Source: Lepiota brunneoincarnata
Taxonomy: Eukaryota; Basidiomycota; Agaricomycetes; Agaricales; Agaricaceae
DNA: 64,000 nt
Assembly: GCA_023014365.1 (NCBI GenBank)
Contig: JAEBUN010000040.1
Coordinates: forward strand, 295,840-359,839
Direction: 5' to 3'
Shown here: in pieces, positions 59,019-64,000 of the stretch
Layout: every line of letters begins with the position of its first letter
Position numbering within the stretch: position 1 is the stretch's first letter
The notes under the pieces: model-generated
The model's database searches: none
The model's input: only the letters and a program-made list of their open reading frames with translations
Told to the model about the DNA's origin: nothing
Program-made: the position numbers and the translations under genes

Positions 59019-59594
59019 TTAGGGTTAGGAAAGGGGGCGTATAAACACGAGTCGCGACGGAGGGGCGCAACGGGTTGTTGGGGTTTCCAACTACCCACCC
59101 GTTTCGTCTTATAAAGACTCATCAGGCGCACGATATCCGTCAGATACCTGCCGTCCAATCGATTGTCGCCGATAGCGATCGATTGCGATTTTGATCGATA
59201 GATCAAAATCCGCGGAACGTATTTATAATCCCCCCGTTAATAACAGGTGAAAATAGGATTAAAAACTTAACTTCGAGTTTCAAAACTTACCGCGCTGACT
59301 TAGACGCGCGCTTGCGTCTGGGAAAAGTCACGTGATCGTGCGACCGGTCACGTGCCATCGGGCTATGTTACCCGACGACGGAACAATCCGGGCCGGGGTA
59401 GGGCCGTCACGTGACAACGTAACAAGGTGCACTTTCGCACGGGGTCCAAGCGTGAGAACTTGTGAAACCCGGCACCGGTGACATGATTTACCGGTGGCGG
59501 TGTACTTACCTTAGATGGCTATCCTTCCCACGGGTCTGCTAGAGGACGCCCCGCCCGACCGAGCCGGTTAGGTCCGGTTAGGTTCGGGTTCGGG
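59019..59594 (-). mobile_element. PLE-12: 3'-end fragment, subfamily A1
   Basis: About 0.58 kb, cut precisely at the internal telomere-like motif (gttcgggttcgggttagg) that full copies carry, for example near 54843-54864. It then continues as true TTAGGG repeats. Confidence 0.88.
59063..59131 (-). ncRNA. Type I hammerhead ribozyme (PLE-12)
   Basis: Complete family A core. It lies directly upstream (element sense) of full-length PLE-11. Confidence 0.82.
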
Positions 59595-59618
59595 TTAGGG
59601 TTAGGGTTAGGGTTAGGG
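59595..59618 (+). repeat. Telomere repeat tract
   Basis: Four perfect TTAGGG units join PLE-12 to the 3' end of PLE-13. Confidence 0.9.
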
Positions 59619-59651
59619 AAGGGGGGCGTATAAACACGAGTCGCGACGGAG

Positions 59652-59720
59652 GGGCGCAACGGGTTGTTGGGGTTTCCAACTACCCACCCGTTTCGTCTTA
59701 TAAAGACTCATCAGGCGCAC
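59652..59720 (-). ncRNA. Type I hammerhead ribozyme (PLE-13)
   Basis: Complete family A core, unchanged despite the many indels elsewhere in this copy. Confidence 0.82.
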
Positions 59721-60692
59721 GATATCCGTCAGATACCTGCCGTCCAATCGATTGTCGCCGATAGCGATCGATTGCGATTTTGATCGATAGATCAAAATCC
59801 GCGGAACGTATTTATAATCCCCCCGTTAATAACAGGTGAAAATAGGATTAAAAACTTAACTTCGAGTTTCAAAACTTACCGCGCTGACTTAGACGCGCGC
59901 TTGCGTCTGGGAAAAGTCACGTGATCGTGCGACCGGTCACGTGCCATCGGGCTATGTTACCCGACGACGGAACAATCCGGGCCGGGGTAGGGCCGTCACG
60001 TGACAACGTAACAAGGTGCACTTTCGCACGGGGTCCAAGCGTGAGAACTTGTGAAACCCGGCACGGTGACATGATTTACCGGTGGCGGTTGTACTTACCT
60101 TAGATGGCTATCCTTCCCACGGGTCTGCTAGAGGACGCCCCGCCCGACCGAGCCGGTTAGGTCCGGTTAGGTTCGGGTTCGGGTTAGGTGGGTAACATAG
60201 TATTAGTATGCCGCCCTCGTCAGGAAGGTAAGGTAGTACTTACCGCAAAGAACGCTCCGCACGGCATATAACCGGCGTTTTAAAGCGAGTTAACCGCCAT
60301 CAGGGGTCGAACTTACGTTGTTTACCGTTTACGCGAAAGTTACTATTCGAAAGACTTAGGAAGGGGGCATAACCGCCCCCCCAGACGTGGTTCCGGGTTA
60401 CGCCGCACCATCACACCCAAACCGATAAAAGGCCACCTATTTAAAAACCTGTTTTCGCGTGCTGCGATCGAAGCGCAGGTCGTGCAACCCCGAAGTCTTC
60501 TAACAACGGTGGTCCCAGGAAGGTTACTCAAGATCAGCAAATATGGGCCGGCCCGACATACGGGAATCACCCCGCAGAGGTCGGTACCCGAACGCCCAGG
60601 GATTTCCCCATTTGGGCGCCGACTTGGTACCAGTCGCCGCAGCTAGGTTGTGCGGACAACTACGGCTGGCATGGTATACCACGTAAGCCATA

Positions 60693-63600
60693 TCAATCGA
60701 AGTTCGCAATCGCGATCCACGGATCAGGCGTTTTCTCACGGTGGTGTTCTACCGCCGGAGCGGAGGAAGAGGCCACGGGAGCTCGAGCTTCGGCGAAGAA
60801 GTCGGTTATTAACGCCTGGCGGTCGCGCCGCGCGAGAACAGAAGCACGCCAAATTGACGTAAGGTCCATTATCTGTCGGGTTCTTTTCTTCGAAACCAAC
60901 AGACGGCGACCGAAGAGACCGAGTCTATCTAGGCGTAAGAAAGGTCCTTGCCAACCCGAATCTAAACACCAATCCTTTGCACACTCCGCCAAGTCAGCCT
61001 CGGCTTTCAGCACGCGGGATCTTAGTAAAGAGACGCATCAACTCAGACGCCTTCTTAGGGATACCTAGTTTGGTCAGATCGTACGGAAGCGGTACGTTAT
61101 TCCGCCCCCGGACGTCTGCACGGGCGAAGACATTCATTGCCTGCGCCCCACCCAGTCTTCATACTGTCCTCAAGTTCGTGAGCATTAAACATGTCCCAGG
61201 ATATGTTGTATTCGCTTTTTAGCACAAGCACGCCATTCGCTGGCGGTACGGACTCCCTTAGCCGTACGTCCCAACGTGCTCGGTAGTTATCGCGAAGCCA
61301 AGCGGCGATCAACAATGGAGGGTAGCCACGCGCAATGTAGATATCCGAAGCTTCTCTACATGCCTTCACGTAATCGTCGAAACGCGAAGAAAGCGCGGCA
61401 AGCCTCGACAGCTCTGATACAAACGTCCCTTTCTAACGTAAAGGGGGTGAAAGCTGATCCAAGGAATGCGCTCAAAGTGGTTCATCGGTTTCCTATACGC
61501 CTTATGGTGGAGGCGACCGTTTGCCGTAAACAGCATCATGTCTAGGAACACCATGTATTGATCCGAAGATGACCACGTAATGGTACAGTTATCGAACATT
61601 AAATTATCTCTGAGTAGCCGCAAAGCATCCTCCTCTCGATACGCATACACGAGAGCGAGACAATCGTCGATGTAGCGTCCATAGAACGCCACGTCGGGTG
61701 ACCGCAGGGCTGCGCACTCCTCCTCGAAGTGTACGCCGTAGATGTTCGCGAGATCGGGGCTCGAAGCCACACCCATCGCTAGACCACGGGCCTGACGGTA
61801 ATATTTACCCTGGAAACTGTACCAGTAAGTTGTCGTCCGCTGCCCGCATGCATTCCCGTAACAGCTGTACTTTAGCTGCTGCATGCGTTGCGTCGAAGTC
61901 AGCATCTTCGACTTCCGGCTCTGACTCGGCTAACCACCGGGTGTAATATTCTTCGGCATAGGAGTGTGCCTTTTGAACATCCACATGTGGGTAGAACGCG
62001 ACAACGTCGCCCGAGACAAAGTATAGACGCTTGAGCATACCGTTCTCGAATCGGAACTGCGGTAGCGACAACTTGCTCAATTTATCGCCAGATCCTTAGA
62101 TCCATGTATAACGTACGGCGCCGATTGGATAATCGGTTTGAGACTTTTACTTACGTACTTCCTGCAGGCCCTTGCGGGACGGAGTGGCACGGTAGAATCG
62201 GCCCGGGCAGCTACCGGTGTCTTATGTATTTTAGGAATGACATAAAACGTCGGGATCGAACTAGGTTCGACCGATAACTGACTCCGGAGGAAGCGGGGAA
62301 GCTGCGATTGAATGCCGAAATCTTCCGACAATCTCGCGATGCTCTTAATGTGGTTATTTTTATCACAAAGTATATGTACGCCGTAACGGCGCTAACCGGT
62401 TCGTAATCTACACGGTTCGACAATAACGAGAGCGCTTTTTCAATGATCCAGGCACGCGGGGCAACTGCGCAACCAAGGTTCTTATCGGTCGCTACTACGA
62501 CGAGTTCGTGGGACGTCAAGTAGTCGCGGAGTTTGGCCACCGGGGAGCAAGCGCGTGCTTTGTAACGGTCCCCTTCGTGTTCATCTGTCGGCATATCAGA
62601 AACCATTTTATCAATGGCCCTACGACCCGCACCAGATACCATACTCAAAAACCCTATCCAACTGGTGCATCGCGACGCGGTTAGGCTTCGGCGACCAGTA
62701 GTCTGGATCAAAGTCGTCTTTAGCATCTTCGGCGTCAGTGGCTTTGAACCACATCGACCAACGGAGACGATCGACGAAATCGTCCCAAGCCGAATTGATT
62801 AGACTCACGTTCGACTTAGTCGGGAGCATATACTTCATTCCCGCACTCAGATGCATGCTGTATTCACGCGGTATATCACAGTTAATCATGTGTATTGTGC
62901 TACGGTAACGCATGGACTCTAGAACTACTACAGGAGTCCGTAACACAATAAATCTGTACGCGTGTTGAGGGGTAACCGTCAGTAACCAATCCGGATACGT
63001 ACTGGGTCGAGACCAGTCGAAGGGTTTAGGACTAACCTTTGGAAAGAGGGCCGCATGCACCTCTTCCTCCCCTTCGCCCTCATAAAATGGGAGGAGGCGG
63101 GGGACTAGTTCCCCCTCGATCTGCCTCCGGCGTTTCCCGCCCCTGCCGGCGCCTCGCTTTCGTCGGCCTCCACGATTGGACGACCCCGAGGGGGCCGCCG
63201 CTGTCGCTTCCTCCTTCGCGCGGGCTCCTGCTCCTTTCTTGGTCGCAGGGTCTTCTGATAAGAAAGAAAGTAGATCGGGATGGAGTATGAATATCAGACG
63301 CGTGGATCGAGTACGCATTCACCTTGTCCCCTTTCTTCTCCTTGGCCTTGAGGAGAGCGGTTACCCGCTTGTCGACCATCTGCGCGATGGACTCAGCGGT
63401 GATGGCGGGCGCGGTCGACGGGCCAGCGGCTTCATCGACCTCCATCTCAAAACTCTCCTTCAACGCCTTCTTCTTTTCCATCTTCGCCTCCTCCGCGATA
63501 ATCTGATCCTCGACGAAGGCAACGGCCCGTCCGAAGATGGCGGGGACGTCTTCGAGCAGCTCGACGTACTCCCTGAGGATAGAAGGATCCTCTCTCCATC

Positions 63601-63935
63601 CGATTTTCACAGGATGCCCATGCGAGTCAGCGGTGGGCGCGCCGTATCGAACGACCTGACTCTTGTGTCGGATTCGGTCAAAGACCTTACCGAGAGAGCC
63701 CTGGATTGCTTCCCAGAGTGGGCTCTCAGTCACCCCGGCAACGGGCGACAGAGTCAGCTGTGCCTCCAAGAAGGAGAGCTCGGCACGCTTGTGGGCAATG
63801 CCTCTCGTCAGCTCAGCCTTTCGGTAAGCGACATCGCTCTCCGTAAACGCCGCAACAGCTTGCGGGTTCTCGGAGATATAAGACTTGGTGAACGCAAACG
63901 GCGTCCGCCTAGCCTTAAGCTCGGATGGGAACGTA
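60693..63935 (-). pseudogene. PLE reverse transcriptase with many one-base indels (PLE-13)
   Basis: All motifs of PLE-11 are present in pieces, but the frame breaks more than ten times. Examples are an extra T near 61006, an extra C near 61147, a missing T near 61435, an extra A near 61815, a missing T near 62083, a missing C near 62161, a missing G near 62546 and an extra C near 62627. Almost all fall in homopolymers while substitutions are nearly absent. That pattern fits uncorrected long-read errors at a contig end better than natural decay. The true gene may be intact apart from its 5' truncation. Confidence 0.8.
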
Positions 63936-63981
63936 GGGGTTAGGGGGTTTAGGGGGGTTAGGGTTAGGGTTAGGGTTAGGG
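63936..63981 (+). repeat. Terminal telomere repeat tract
   Basis: It starts degenerate (ggggttagggggtttaggggggtta) and continues as perfect TTAGGG units. It caps the 5'-truncated PLE-13, and its orientation is correct for a right-hand chromosome end. Confidence 0.85.
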
Positions 63982-64000
63982 TATACGGTGAGGTGGTTGT
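63982..64000. other. Non-telomeric tail of unknown origin
   Basis: Nineteen bases (tatacggtgaggtggttgt) follow the telomere tract and match no PLE 3' end in the window. They could be real distal sequence or read error or adapter. Confidence 0.4.

Larger units (their letters stand above)
59595..63935 (-). mobile_element. PLE-13: near full-length terminal copy, subfamily A1
   Basis: About 4.3 kb, 5'-truncated in the N-terminal coding part at 63935. Compared with PLE-11 it differs mainly by single-base insertions and deletions. Confidence 0.88.
36063..63981 (-). mobile_element. Head-to-tail array of telomere-attached Penelope-like retroelements
   Basis: At least 13 units share the same orientation: ORF on the minus strand, element 3' end left, 5' end right. 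Each is bordered by short TTAGGG tracts on the plus strand, and most lack their 5' part. The reverse transcriptase matches the Penelope-like class: DKN/DKG-type motif, IPKIHK, GLAMGVASSPDLAN, YIDD and the YRKPMNHFERIPW block. It has no GIY-YIG domain. Known endonuclease-lacking PLEs (Athena, Coprina) attach to G-rich chromosome ends. The leftmost units should be oldest and the rightmost youngest. Confidence 0.9.

Noticed and set aside
36063..63935. Array read as LTR or ordinary LINE elements
   Set aside because: No long terminal repeats, poly-A tails, AP endonuclease or target-site duplications; the RT motifs are of the Penelope-like class.
36063..63935. CRISPR-like repetitive array
   Set aside because: Repeats are hundreds to thousands of bases, carry an RT and lie in a eukaryotic genome.

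Overview
The window looks like the end of a chromosome from a basidiomycete fungus, most likely an Agaricomycete. The genes have many short introns of about 50-65 bases with GT-AG (twice GC-AG) borders. There is a fungal NACHT-type NTPase, a MUB1/samB MYND-finger protein, a phytase-like esterase, a GFA protein, a class III aminotransferase and a sulfite oxidase. Telomere repeats are TTAGGG, with the G-rich strand running 5' to 3' toward the right. No species can be named from the sequence alone.

Layout. 1-3.1 kb: transposon-like debris with an inverted repeat and two palindromes. 3.8-6.2 kb: a divergent pair of 163-residue paralogues of unknown function, both with a 9-base micro-exon. 6.3-14.4 kb: a segmental duplication carrying a broken and an intact NACHT gene. 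14.4-15.7 kb: a PIN-like carrier. 16-19.1 kb: tandem seven-helix membrane genes, one decayed. 19.5-21.4 kb: a phytase-like esterase gene with several frame breaks. 21.8-26 kb: small hypothetical genes and a GFA gene. 27.7-30.9 kb: MUB1. 31.1-32.9 kb: aminotransferase. 33.6-36.07 kb: sulfite oxidase.

At 36063 the sulfite oxidase gene runs straight into TTAGGG repeats, and its stop codon is made by a telomere repeat. Everything to the right (about 28 kb) is a head-to-tail array of at least 13 copies of an endonuclease-lacking Penelope-like retroelement (PLE) of the telomere-attaching kind described in fungi as Coprina and in rotifers as Athena. All copies have their 3' end toward the chromosome interior and their 5' end toward the telomere. 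Most are 5'-truncated, and each is separated from the next by short TTAGGG tracts. PLE-4 and PLE-11 are full length (about 4.7 kb); PLE-4 has an intact 1199-residue reverse transcriptase. PLE-1 and PLE-9 are a divergent second family.

Reading the sense (minus) strand of each 3' end by eye gives a complete type I hammerhead ribozyme core in all 13 copies. A second hairpin beside it keeps its pairing although its bases differ between subfamilies. The picture is of a chromosome that broke inside sulfite oxidase, was healed with telomere repeats, and then grew by repeated terminal attachment of ribozyme-bearing retroelements. The last copy carries many one-base homopolymer indels that look like assembly errors.
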